Source: Streptomyces sp. MST-110588 (GTDB lineage Bacteria; Actinomycetota; Actinomycetes; Streptomycetales; Streptomycetaceae). Taken from it: a stretch of DNA of 64,000 nt. The position numbers and the translations under genes were made by a program. Under the pieces are notes generated by a model. That model was given only the letters and a program-made list of their open reading frames with translations, did not search any database and was not told the DNA's origin. The DNA is taken from NCBI RefSeq assembly GCF_022695595.1, contig NZ_CP074380.1:7096501-7160500 (forward strand), in the 5' to 3' direction. Shown piece after piece: positions 34,553 through 42,956 of the stretch; the stretch's first letter is position 1, and every line of letters starts with the position of its first letter.

Positions 34553-35935
34553 GTGACCGCATTCAACCTGCGCAAGCTGCTGGCCGAGCGGGGGGAGGAG
34601 CGCTACGACCTGCACGCCCGGTACGTCAACCACCAGCTCCCACGGATGCTGCACACCATCGGCTTCGACAAGACCTACGTACGGGCCGAAGGCGCCTACT
34701 TCTGGGACGACCGGGGACAGGACTACCTGGACATGCTCGCGGGCTTCGGCGTCATGGGCCTGGGCCGCCACGACCCGGTCGTACGACAGGCCCTCCACGA
34801 CGTCCTGGACGCCGACCTCCCCGACCTGACCCGCTTCGACTGCCAGCCCCTACCGGGCCTCCTGGCCGAGAAACTTTTGTCCTACACCCCCCACCTGGAT
34901 CGCGTCTTCTTCGGCAACAGCGGCACCGAAGCCGTGGAGACCGCCTTGAAGTTCGCCCGCTACGCCACCGGCAAACCACGCGTCCTGTACTGCACCCACG
35001 CCTTCCACGGCCTGACCACCGGCTCCCTGTCGGTCAACGGCGAAAGCGGCTTCCGCGACGGCTTCGCCCCCCTCCTGCCCGACACCGCCATCCAGATGGG
35101 CGACCTGGCCGCACTGGAACGCGAACTCAAGCGCGGCGACGTGGCCGGCTTCGTCGTCGAACCCATCCAGGGCAAGGGCGTCCACCCCACCCCGCCCGGC
35201 TTCCTGCGCGCCGCCCAGGAACTGCTCCACAAACACAAGGCGCTCCTGATCGCCGACGAGGTACAGACCGGCCTCGGCCGCACCGGCGACTTCTTCGCCT
35301 ACCAGCACGAGGGCGGCGTCGAACCGGACCTGGTGTGCGTGGCCAAGTCCCTCTCCGGCGGCTACATCCCGGTAGGCGCAACCCTCGGCAAAGACTGGAT
35401 CTTCAAAAAGGTCTACTCCTCCATGGACCGCGTCCTGGTCCACTCCGCCAGCTTCGGCTCCAACGCCCAGGCCATGGCGGCCGGCCTGGCCGTCCTGTCC
35501 GTCATGGAAGACGAAGAGATCACCGCCCGCGCCCGCCACACCGGCGACCTCCTGCGCACCCGGCTCGCCGCCCTCATCGACAAGTACGAGCTGCTGCACG
35601 ACGTACGCGGCCGGGGCCTGATGATCGGCATCGAGTTCGGCAAACCCAAGTCCCTGGGCCTGCGCAGCCGCTGGACCATGCTCCAGGCCGCCCGCAAGGG
35701 CCTCTTCGCCCAAATGGTCGTCGTCCCCCTCCTCCAGCGCCACCACATCCTCACCCAGGTCTCCGGCGACCACCTGGAAGTCATCAAACTGATCCCCCCC
35801 TTGATCATCGGCGAAAAGGAAGTCGACCGCTTCGTCAACGCCTTCACCGCAGTCATGGACGACGCCCACGGAGGCGGCGGCCTGATGTGGGACTTCGGCC
35901 GGACTCTCCTGAAGTCGCTGCCGGCGAGGTCTTGA
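34553..35935 (+). CDS. hpnO: Class III aminotransferase, HpnO-like
   Basis: The protein is 460 aa, PLP-dependent. Cofactor lysine near residue 265 in VAKSLSGGYIPVGA, with DEVQTGLGRTGDFFA as the cofactor-binding Asp region and FFGNSGTEAVE as the phosphate loop. In hopanoid operons this enzyme fits HpnO, which aminates the oxidised ribosylhopane to make aminobacteriohopanetriol; ornithine-type aminotransferases share the same fold, so the substrate rests on context. GTG start with GAGGAG upstream, 47 bp after dxs. Last gene of the operon; the CRISPR array starts 41 bp later. Confidence 0.88.
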   Translation: MTAFNLRKLLAERGEERYDLHARYVNHQLPRMLHTIGFDKTYVRAEGAYFWDDRGQDYLDMLAGFGVMGLGRHDPVVRQALHDVLDADLPDLTRFDCQPLPGLLAEKLLSYTPHLDRVFFGNSGTEAVETALKFARYATGKPRVLYCTHAFHGLTTGSLSVNGESGFRDGFAPLLPDTAIQMGDLAALERELKRGDVAGFVVEPIQGKGVHPTPPGFLRAAQELLHKHKALLIADEVQTGLGRTGDFFAYQHEGGVEPDLVCVAKSLSGGYIPVGATLGKDWIFKKVYSSMDRVLVHSASFGSNAQAMAAGLAVLSVMEDEEITARARHTGDLLRTRLAALIDKYELLHDVRGRGLMIGIEFGKPKSLGLRSRWTMLQAARKGLFAQMVVVPLLQRHHILTQVSGDHLEVIKLIPPLIIGEKEVDRFVNAFTAVMDDAHGGGGLMWDFGRTLLKSLPARS

Positions 35936-35975
35936 GGCTGAGGTGTGGGTGTATGCGGGGTGCGGGGGCGACCGA

Positions 35976-36557
35976 GGGATTAGCCCCGCATGCGCGGGGA
36001 CCACCGGCCGAGCTTGACGCCGACTTCCCAGACTCGGGGGCCACCCCCGCACGCGCGGGGACCACCAGCTCGACACCGCCGCCGTCTTCGCCGCCGTGGG
36101 ACCACCCCCGCACGCGTGGGGACCACGCAAGGTTGCTCAGTCCGCCGCCCGCCAGGGTGGGACCACCCCCGCACGCGCGGGGACCACGACGCCCGTGTCT
36201 ACCGCATCCGGAGACAGGCGGGACCACCCCCGCACGCGCGGGGACCACTACGACAGCTGGGACGCCTACTGCAACGCCGAGGGACCACCCCCGCACGCGC
36301 GGGGACCACACGGGGTCGCCGTAGGTGGTGTGGACGGCGCCGGGACCACCCCCGCACGCGCGGGGACCACTCGTGCTGGGGCTTGGTGACGGTCAGAGAA
36401 CCGGGACCACCCCCGCACGCGCGGGGACCACGGCACATGTGTATAGGCGTTCCTGAACGTCTCGGGACCACCCCCGCACGCGCGGGGACCACGGAGGTCC
36501 AGGTCCTGCAGGCCGCCGCCCGCCGCAAGGGACCACCCCCGCACGCGCGGGGACCAC
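35976..36557 (-). CRISPR. CRISPR array, type I-E-like, 10 repeats and 9 spacers
   Basis: The 29-base repeat reads GGGACCACCCCCGCACGCGC followed by GGGGACCAC on the + strand. Repeats start at 35976, 36037, 36098, 36159, 36220, 36281, 36342, 36403, 36464 and 36529. Spacers are 32 bases except the last (36493-36528), which is 36. The repeat core pairs CCCCGC with GCGGGG around ACGC. The reverse complement aligns with E. coli type I-E repeats, so transcription is probably on the minus strand. The repeat at 35976 is degenerate (five changes), as expected for the trailer end; those at 36037 and 36098 have one change each. No cas genes are in the window. Confidence 0.97.
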
Positions 36558-36700
36558 AGGCCGTGAGCAGCGGCTTTGTCAGGTGGGGCGGTGGATTTTG
36601 CTTACTTCTTGCGACTCCGGCAAAACGGGCGTTCGTTCTGGCGTCGGGTAGGTGCGCTGTACTTGGAAGGCCATGCTGATCCGTTATCGTCGGTCGGACT
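36558..36700 (-). promoter_or_regulatory. Probable CRISPR leader
   Basis: The sequence next to the most regular repeat is clearly A+T-richer than the rest of the window (notably 36592-36650) and contains no gene. It lies upstream of the array in the inferred minus-strand orientation, where the leader and promoter should be. The exact end is not defined. Confidence 0.6.
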
Positions 36701-36761
36701 CCCGCTGTTGTGCGGGGTGTTCGGCGCGACCGGTCGACGCCGATCGAGACCGGTTGGATTG

Positions 36762-37970
36762 ATGTTTGATGGGGGAAGTGTGGTTGCGGCGGTGACGGTG
36801 CGGGCGGTCAATGGTATGACCGCGCGGTGGGTGCGGGACATAAAGGGGGAGCGGGGGACGGTTCTTACCGCGGCCGGGGTCTGGCCGTTGCTGGCGTTGC
36901 TTGCGGGGCCGGCGGGCGGGGCGGCCCGGGAGGAGTTGCAAGGGGCTCTGGGGATCGGCGCGGACGGCGCGGTGGCGGCCGGGCGTGAGTTGTTGGAGAG
37001 TCTGCGGGCGCAGCCGGGAATTGATGCGGCCGTGGGGGTGTGGAGCCGGCGGGATCTGCCGCTGCGTCCGCTGTGGCGTATGGCGCTGCCGGTGGGGGCT
37101 CATGAAGTGTTCAGCGGGGAGCGGGAGGGTGATCAGCGGGCACTGGATGCCTGGGCCGCCCGGAACACCGACGGGCTGATCGAGAGGATGCCGGTCGTTG
37201 TCGACGACGACACCCGGATGCTGTTGGCCAGTGCTCTGCTGGTGCGGACGACTTGGCGTGAGCCGTTTGACGAAACGTTTCTCGAAGCCGCCGCCGGGCC
37301 GTGGGCCGGGCAGACGGCCGCCGGGCTCGTGCGTTATCAGGACCTCGGGGAAGAACTGGCCGTGCTGCACACACCGGACGGTCCGGTGACCTCGTTGCGG
37401 GTCGACGGGGACAACGGGATCGACGTCCGGCTGGTGTTGGGCCCGGAGGGCTGTGCGCCCGGTGCGGTACTCGCGGCGGGGGTGGCGGACGTCGAGGGCG
37501 TGGCTGAGCGGACGCCGGGACAGGCGCTGCCGGACGGTCCGTACGCTCCGGGAGTCACCGTACGGACCGTACCGAGCTGGAGCACCACGCCCCGACTGGC
37601 CACCTGCGTCCCGTCGTTCACGGTGAGCGCGGAGCACGATCTGCTGGAGCGGGCGGAACTGTTCGGGCTCAAGACGGCACAGGACGAGCGGACGGGTCAT
37701 TTCCCGGGCATCAGCGACGAGCCGCTGGCGGTCTCGCAGGCGCGGCAGAGCGCCACCGCCACCTTCGGCCCGCTGGGCTTCCGTGCCGCGGCGGTCACCG
37801 CCATCCCTGCGACGGCGGGCGCGGCTCCCATGGAGCCGCCGTACCAGGCGAAAATTCACCAGGTCGTCTTCGACCGGCCGTTCGGCTTCCTGGCGGTGCA
37901 CCGTGCGTCCGGGCTCGTACTGGCGGCGGGGTGGGTCGCCGAACCGGAAGTACGGGTCGGCATGTGGTGA
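36762..37970 (+). CDS. Serpin family protein
   Basis: About 402 aa. Serpin features include TAAGVWPLLALLAGPAGGAA (helix B-like core), ALLVRTTWREPF, the hinge-like QSATATFGPLGFRAAA and the C-terminal FDRPFGFLAVHRASGLVLAAG strands. The presumed reactive-centre loop lies around residues 340-365 (AVTAIPATAGAAPMEPPYQ); its P1 residue cannot be set by eye. No signal peptide is visible, so it is probably cytoplasmic. The start is uncertain: ATG 36762 or GTG 36780. Its 5' end abuts the CRISPR leader, and the first 100 bases use less typical codons than the rest. Confidence 0.8.
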   Translation: MFDGGSVVAAVTVRAVNGMTARWVRDIKGERGTVLTAAGVWPLLALLAGPAGGAAREELQGALGIGADGAVAAGRELLESLRAQPGIDAAVGVWSRRDLPLRPLWRMALPVGAHEVFSGEREGDQRALDAWAARNTDGLIERMPVVVDDDTRMLLASALLVRTTWREPFDETFLEAAAGPWAGQTAAGLVRYQDLGEELAVLHTPDGPVTSLRVDGDNGIDVRLVLGPEGCAPGAVLAAGVADVEGVAERTPGQALPDGPYAPGVTVRTVPSWSTTPRLATCVPSFTVSAEHDLLERAELFGLKTAQDERTGHFPGISDEPLAVSQARQSATATFGPLGFRAAAVTAIPATAGAAPMEPPYQAKIHQVVFDRPFGFLAVHRASGLVLAAGWVAEPEVRVGMW

Positions 37971-38025
37971 CCCGCCGCCGAGCGGAGGCAAGATCGGCGG
38001 CGTCAGGGAGCGCCGGCGCCGGCGG

Positions 38026-38838
38026 TCACTGCGAGGTCAGGAGCTGATCGCGCAGCCGCTCACGGGTCTCGGGCGTCAGCTTCAGGCCCCGGGAGAGGTA
38101 CGCCTCGACCGATCCCCAGGTCGTGGTGATGGCGTCGAACGCGGCGGCCAGGTACTCGGCGCGGGCGTCGAAGAGCGGCGCGAGCAGTTCCATGACCTCC
38201 GGCGACATGCCGACGGCGGAGCTGTCGGAGCGGCGCACCTTGTAGCGGCGGTGGGCGGCGTTGGACTCCAGGTAGTCGGCCTCGATGGCCTCCCGTTCGA
38301 CGCCGACCGCCAGCAGGGTCACGGCGATGGACAGGCCCGCGCGGTCCTTGCCGGCCGCGCAGTGCATCAGCGCGGGGACGCTGTCCTGCGCGAGTGCGTG
38401 GAGTACACGGCTGTGGTCGGCGGTACGGGTGGTGATGATGTGGCGGTACGTTTCCGCCATACGGCGCGCGGCCTTGCCGTCACCCAGCGCCGTACGCAGA
38501 TGCCCCAGCTCGCCGTCGCGCACCATCGCCCAGAACTCGGCGCCGTCGGCCGGGTCCGTGAGCGGGATGTTGACATTGCGTACACCGGGAAGAGTGACGT
38601 CGGGGCCCTCCAGCTTGATGTCCGCGAGGTTGCGGAAGTCAAAGACGGTGTGGAGTCCCAGCCGGGAGAGGAACTCGGCGTCCGCCTCGGTGGCGTGCGC
38701 GAGGTGACCGCTGCGGAAGAGCCGGCCGTGACGTACCCGTCGTCCGTCCACGGTCGGCAGCCCGCCCACATCCCGGAAGTTGCGCACCTCGGCGAGATCG
38801 GAGTCGGTGAACGGGATCGAGGGCGTCTGCTGCGTCAC
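38026..38838 (-). CDS. Tyrosine/lipid phosphatase (protein tyrosine phosphatase-like)
   Basis: The protein is 270 aa. The P-loop HCAAGKDRAG near residue 158 has the catalytic Cys and Arg of Cys-based phosphatases, and the N-terminal NFRDVGGLP is typical of the MptpB-like family that hydrolyses phosphotyrosine and phosphoinositides. No signal peptide. GTG at 38838 with AAGGAGAG five bases upstream. Divergent from the SGNH hydrolase gene; the 294-bp gap holds a duplicated 17-base motif. Confidence 0.9.
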   Translation of the reverse strand: MTQQTPSIPFTDSDLAEVRNFRDVGGLPTVDGRRVRHGRLFRSGHLAHATEADAEFLSRLGLHTVFDFRNLADIKLEGPDVTLPGVRNVNIPLTDPADGAEFWAMVRDGELGHLRTALGDGKAARRMAETYRHIITTRTADHSRVLHALAQDSVPALMHCAAGKDRAGLSIAVTLLAVGVEREAIEADYLESNAAHRRYKVRRSDSSAVGMSPEVMELLAPLFDARAEYLAAAFDAITTTWGSVEAYLSRGLKLTPETRERLRDQLLTSQ

Positions 38839-39056
38839 GGACTCTCCTTGGTGTCTCCTGGCCGACGCTGCTCGTCGGCGAGGCGGGGCACCTCTGACGA
38901 TACGACATGTGACCAATGCGTCATCGGCTCCTTGCGTGGGGATACGTCGCAGGTCCGATGCCCGCAGACGGCTGCATGACGGAGGGCGGCCGGATGCCGG
39001 TTGATCAACGGGCATCCTTGATCGATTGTTATTCCGACTTGAGAAGAATTTGACCA

Positions 39057-39109
39057 GGTGGCATTAATCACCTCCCGTCAACCCCTGGTTACGGTGGCGT
39101 AAGTCACTT
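39057..39109 (+). promoter_or_regulatory. Two copies of a 17-base motif in a divergent promoter region
   Basis: GGTGGCATTAATCACCT (39057-39073) and GGTGGCGTAAGTCACTT (39093-39109) differ at four positions and are 36 bp apart. Each has dyad arms GGTG/CACC or GTG/CAC. The second ends 23 bp before the SGNH hydrolase start. They look like paired operator sites. Confidence 0.5.
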
Positions 39110-39132
39110 CTGGGGGTGAAGTATGTCCTCAC

Positions 39133-39933
39133 GTGGCAGACGATTCGAAGAACATGCGCAACGGCGCGAACGGCGCCATCGGGTCGTACGCAGCCGTCGG
39201 GGACAGCTTCACCGAGGGGGTCGGGGATCCCGGCCGTGACGGGGCGTACATCGGTTGGGCGGACCGGCTGGCGGTTCTCCTGTCGGACCAGCGGGCGGAG
39301 GGCGACTTCCGTTACGCGAACCTCGCGGTCCGCGGGCGGCTGCTGGACCAGATCGTCGAGGAGCAGGTGCCCCGGGCCAAGGAGCTCGGCCCGGACCTGG
39401 TGACGTTCTGTGCCGGCGGCAACGACATCCTGCGGCCCGGCTCGGACCCCGACGCCGTCGCCGAGCGGTACGAGGCGGCCGTCGCCGACCTGCGCGAGTC
39501 GGTGGACACGGTGCTGGTGTGCACCGGCTTCGACACCCGTGACGTGCCGCTGCTCAAGCACCTGCGGGGCAAGATCGCGACGTACACCGCACACGTCCGG
39601 GCCATCGCCGACCGGCACGGCTGCCCGGTGCTGGACCTGTGGTCCTTGAAGTCCGTACAGGACCGGCGGGCCTGGAGCGAGGACCGGCTGCACCTGTCGC
39701 CCGACGGCCACACCCGGGTCGCGCTGCGCGCCGGGCAGGTGCTGGGCCTCCAGGTTCCCGCGGACCCGGACCAGGCGTGGCCGCCGGAGGCGGAGCGTTC
39801 GGCGGCGGCTGCCCGCCGGGAGACCATCCACTGGGCGCGGGAGCACCTCGTGCCGTGGATCGGGCGGCGGCTGCGCGGCGAGTCCTCGGGGGACCACGTG
39901 GAGCCCAAGCGGCCCGACCTGCTGCCTCTGTAG
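39133..39933 (+). CDS. SGNH/GDSL-type hydrolase
   Basis: The protein is 266 aa. Catalytic Ser in GDSFTEGVGD near residue 25, block III GGND near 94 and the catalytic Asp/His pair in DRLHLSPDGH near 180. These enzymes cleave esters or acetyl groups; the substrate is not known. No signal peptide, so probably cytoplasmic. The GTG at 39133 lacks a clear ribosome site; an ATG at 39154 is possible. A 13-bp hairpin ends the unit at 39999-40038. Confidence 0.88.
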   Translation: MADDSKNMRNGANGAIGSYAAVGDSFTEGVGDPGRDGAYIGWADRLAVLLSDQRAEGDFRYANLAVRGRLLDQIVEEQVPRAKELGPDLVTFCAGGNDILRPGSDPDAVAERYEAAVADLRESVDTVLVCTGFDTRDVPLLKHLRGKIATYTAHVRAIADRHGCPVLDLWSLKSVQDRRAWSEDRLHLSPDGHTRVALRAGQVLGLQVPADPDQAWPPEAERSAAAARRETIHWAREHLVPWIGRRLRGESSGDHVEPKRPDLLPL

Positions 39934-39998
39934 GCGCCCGGTCGCTCCCGTCCCCCCTGGAGGGGAACGACGCCCTCTGTAGGGGAGAAGCGCTCGTC

Positions 39999-40038
39999 AG
40001 CCGCTGCACCGGTCCCGGCCGGAATCGGTGCAGCGGCT
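39999..40038. terminator. Bidirectional hairpin terminator
   Basis: A perfect 13-base inverted repeat (39999-40011 with 40026-40038), followed by TTT on the + strand. It lies between the convergent SGNH hydrolase and RsbW-like genes. Confidence 0.85.
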
Positions 40039-40067
40039 TTCGGCTGTCCGGGGCCGGTCACCCGCGA

Positions 40068-40577
40068 TCAGAGGTGGTCGTTCCTCCCGCTCGCCCCGCT
40101 CCCTCCGTACGCCATATCGGCCCAGACGACGAAGCCGCGGCCGGCGCCGTCGGCCCGTACGCCCCAGTTCTCGGACAGCGCGCCCACGAGGAACAGCCCC
40201 CGGCCACACTCCTTGTCCACGCTGCCGGGCTGGATGTGCGGGGTGGACGTGCCCCGCCCCTGATCGGTGATCTCCACCCGCAGCCGGGCCCCGTTGAGCG
40301 TCAGCTCGCAGCCGACGCTCTGACTTTCGGTGTGGCGCACGGCGTTGGTGAACAGCTCCGATACCACCAACTCGACGTCGTCGCGGACCTGTTGGGCCGC
40401 ACCCCACTCCTTCAGTACCGCCAGCACGCGTCTGCGTGCCTCGGGGACGGAGGTGCGTCGCGCCGGCAAGTGGAACGCGTCCTGAAGGCGCTCGGCGACG
40501 AAGCCGCCACAGCGCTCTAACGAGGGAGCGTTGTTGGAGGAAGCCACTCCGCAACTATGTGCGATGTTGGTCACCAT
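40068..40577 (-). CDS. RsbW-like ATP-binding protein of a whiJ-type cassette
   Basis: The protein is 169 aa. A HATPase_c domain with N-box ELFTNAVRHT near residue 80, G1-like ITDQGRG near 107 and CGRGLFLVGAL. Small ATPases of this kind sit next to an XRE/DUF5753 regulator and a DUF397 protein in many Streptomyces loci (the whiJ/abaA type), as here. The ATG at 40577 is one choice; a TTG two codons earlier and a GTG about ten codons later are alternatives and none has a strong site. Divergent from the XRE gene. Confidence 0.83.
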   Translation of the reverse strand: MVTNIAHSCGVASSNNAPSLERCGGFVAERLQDAFHLPARRTSVPEARRRVLAVLKEWGAAQQVRDDVELVVSELFTNAVRHTESQSVGCELTLNGARLRVEITDQGRGTSTPHIQPGSVDKECGRGLFLVGALSENWGVRADGAGRGFVVWADMAYGGSGASGRNDHL

Positions 40578-40686
40578 TGGCAAGGATCAATCTGCAATTT
40601 GCAGAAACGTAAGCACACTCTGTTCGTGTTGCGGCTGTCGTGTCACACTGCTGATCAAGCAAGCCGGTTGGAGGGGAGGAGGGGCA

Positions 40687-41553
40687 GTGGCGGATGCACG
40701 CGCGGGTGGCGCTCCGACCGTCCTGCGGGTGGTGCTCGGCAAGCGGCTCCAGGACCTGCGCGAAAAAGCGGGACTGTCCTACGCACAGGCCGCCGCCGCC
40801 CTCGATGTCACCCATGCCACGGTCCGGCGCATGGAGAAGGCCGAGGTCGGCCTGAAGATCCCGTACGTCGAGAAACTGCTGGCGACGTACGGTGTCCAGG
40901 ACCGGCAGGAGATCGACGGCTTCCTCTCGCTCGCCCGCGAAGCCAACCGGCCCGGCTGGTGGCACCACTTCCGGGACGTCCTGCCGGAGTGGTTCAGCGC
41001 GTTCGTCAGCCTGGAGAGCGAGGCCAGCCTCATCCGGGCCTACCAACCCCACTACGTGCCGGGCCTGTTGCAGACCGAGGCGTACGCCCGTGCCGTGCTG
41101 CGGGCCGGCATGCCGCACGCCCCGCAGGAGGACATCGACCGCGGCGTCGCGCTGCGCATGGAACGGCAGGCGCTGCTCACCCGTGACAACGCGCCGATGC
41201 TGTGGGTCGTCATGGACGAAACGGTCTTCCGGCGCCCCATAGGAGGGCCCGCGGTCATGCGCGAACAGATCGCGCGGCTGGCCGAGGCCACGGCCATGCC
41301 CAACGTACGGTTGCAGATCATCCCCTTCGCCGCCGGCCCGCACCCCGCGATGTACGGACCCTTCCACATCTTCCGGTTCCCCATTCCGGAGCTGCCGGAC
41401 ATCGCGTACTCGGAAAGCCTCGTCGGCGCCGTGTACTTCGACCAGCGCGAGGACGTCTCACAGTTCCTGGAAGCCCTGGACCGTATGTGCGCGCAGGCCG
41501 CGCCGGCACAGACCACCGAAGCCCTTCTGAGCGGCTTTCGCAAGGAGATCTGA
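40687..41553 (+). CDS. XRE-type regulator with DUF5753 (WhiJ-like)
   Basis: The protein is 288 aa. A helix-turn-helix near residues 18-70 (RLQDLREKAGLSYAQAAAAL then VTHATVRRMEKAE) and a C-terminal DUF5753 domain from about 100 to 285, with HYVPGLLQTEAYARAVL and YGPFHIFRF as signatures. WhiJ-like proteins influence development and secondary metabolism in streptomycetes. The GTG at 40687 has GGAGGAGGGG upstream. The DUF397 gene follows three bases after the stop; the pair normally act together. Confidence 0.92.
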   Translation: MADARAGGAPTVLRVVLGKRLQDLREKAGLSYAQAAAALDVTHATVRRMEKAEVGLKIPYVEKLLATYGVQDRQEIDGFLSLAREANRPGWWHHFRDVLPEWFSAFVSLESEASLIRAYQPHYVPGLLQTEAYARAVLRAGMPHAPQEDIDRGVALRMERQALLTRDNAPMLWVVMDETVFRRPIGGPAVMREQIARLAEATAMPNVRLQIIPFAAGPHPAMYGPFHIFRFPIPELPDIAYSESLVGAVYFDQREDVSQFLEALDRMCAQAAPAQTTEALLSGFRKEI

Positions 41554-41556
41554 ACC

Positions 41557-41835
41557 ATGGATCGCAGGAGCATCTACAACGGCATGCCCGCCGGGGAGCT
41601 GGGCAGCGAAGGCTGGCACAAGCCCTGGAGCGGCGGGAACGGCGGCGAGTGCGTGGAGGCCATGAAACTGGGGGACGGACGGGTGGCGCTGCGCCAGTCC
41701 ACCGACCCCGAGGGCCCGGCCCTGATCTACACCCACCGCGAGATCAAGAGCTTCATCGAGGGCGCGAAGGCCGGCGAGGCCGACTTCCTGATCACCGCGG
41801 CACCGTGCAGGTGCGGCGAACGCAGGACGGCGTGA
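41557..41835 (+). CDS. DUF397 domain protein
   Basis: The protein is 92 aa. The DUF397 core reads WHKPWSGGNGGECVEAM, then VALRQSTDPEGPAL and a closing REIKSFIEGAKAGE. It is the small partner usually coded right after XRE/DUF5753 regulators. The ATG has AAGGAG upstream and starts three bases after the regulator's stop, so they are co-translated. The C-terminus has an extra Cys-rich tail (CRCGER) beyond the usual domain end. Confidence 0.9.
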   Translation: MDRRSIYNGMPAGELGSEGWHKPWSGGNGGECVEAMKLGDGRVALRQSTDPEGPALIYTHREIKSFIEGAKAGEADFLITAAPCRCGERRTA

Positions 41836-41861
41836 GAGGCGCGGGCGGGGGAGGGGACGGG

Positions 41862-42872
41862 GTGAGAGACGACGAGGTGAGGAGGGATGGCGGCATGGAG
41901 GACGGCGGCGTGCGCGACGGCGGCGTGAGGGAGGACGGCGGTGTGAAGGGCGACGGCATCAGAGGTGGCGGCATGAAGGAAGAAGACTTCTCGGACTTCT
42001 CGCAGGGCGCGGTCAGCTCCTGGAACGAGGACGGCGCGCGGCAGCCGCAGGGCTTCACGGCCGACGAGATAGACACCGCCACACCGCACCCCGCGCGGAT
42101 GTACGACTACTACCTCGGCGGCTGGGACAACTACGAGGTCGACCGCCAGGCCGCGGAGCGCGTCATCCAAGTGCACCCGCAGGTGCGCGTCAGTGCCCGC
42201 GCCAACCGCGCCTTCCTGCGCCGGGCCGTGCGCGAGCTGGTCAAGGACGGCATCGAGCAGATCATCGACATCGGTACCGGCATCCCGACCTCGCCCAACA
42301 CCCACGAGGTCGCCCACGAGACCAACCCGGACGTACGGGTCGTCTACGTCGACAACGACCCGATCGTCGCCACCCACGCGGGCGCGCGGCTGACCAATAC
42401 GGAACACACCGGATTCATTCTCGGCGATGTACGCGACCCGAAGGCCGTTCTTGACCACCCGACGGTCCGGGAACTGATCGACTTCGACCGTCCGGTCGCG
42501 CTGCTGCTGGTGGCCGTACTGCACTTCGTCCGTGACGAGGAGGACCCGGCCGGGATCGTCGCCACCCTGGCGGAGGCGCTGCCCACGGGCAGCCGGCTGG
42601 TGCTCTCGCACGCCACCGGTGAGCCGTACGAGGCGTACGAGCAGGGCCGTACGGACGAGGAGGCGCGCGACGGCGTCCTGGACGTCTACAAGAACGCCAC
42701 CGCCACCCTCAACCTGCGCACCAAAGCGGAGATCGAGCCGCTGTTCGGGCCGTTCACGCTGATGGAACCCGGGGTCGTACGAGTGCCGCTGTGGCGCCCG
42801 GACGAGCCGGTGCCCACCGCCGAGGAACTCAACAACATCATCTTCTACGGCGGCGTGGGCACGAAGAACTGA
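41862..42872 (+). CDS. SAM-dependent methyltransferase, DUF574/PF04672 type
   Basis: Up to 336 aa. The family signature HPARMYDYYLGGWDNYEVDR is near residue 78; IIDIGTGIPTSPNTHEV is motif I for SAM and VVYVDNDPIVATH the acidic loop. These proteins are common in streptomycetes, often next to whiJ-type regulators; the substrate is not known. The GTG at 41862 has GGGGAGGGGACGGG upstream. The first 37 codons are an imperfect repeat of GACGGCGGCGTG coding Asp-Gly-Gly-Val units that contain several further in-frame GTG/ATG codons; the ATG at 41973 is the shortest likely start. Confidence 0.85.
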   Translation: MRDDEVRRDGGMEDGGVRDGGVREDGGVKGDGIRGGGMKEEDFSDFSQGAVSSWNEDGARQPQGFTADEIDTATPHPARMYDYYLGGWDNYEVDRQAAERVIQVHPQVRVSARANRAFLRRAVRELVKDGIEQIIDIGTGIPTSPNTHEVAHETNPDVRVVYVDNDPIVATHAGARLTNTEHTGFILGDVRDPKAVLDHPTVRELIDFDRPVALLLVAVLHFVRDEEDPAGIVATLAEALPTGSRLVLSHATGEPYEAYEQGRTDEEARDGVLDVYKNATATLNLRTKAEIEPLFGPFTLMEPGVVRVPLWRPDEPVPTAEELNNIIFYGGVGTKN

Positions 42873-42956
42873 GCACCGGCACGAAGAACCACGAAGAACT
42901 GAGCCCCGGCCCGGAGAACCGAGGCCGGTACCGAGGACCGGACCGAGGGAGGCGCG

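Noticed and set aside
35990..36679. Open frames running through the CRISPR array
   Set aside because: They repeat Pro-Pro-His-Ala-Arg-Gly from the array repeats and are artefacts of a repeat with no stop in some frames.
36576..36761. N-terminal extension of the serpin into the CRISPR leader
   Set aside because: The frame is open but the sequence is leader-like, lacks a ribosome site and does not resemble serpins.
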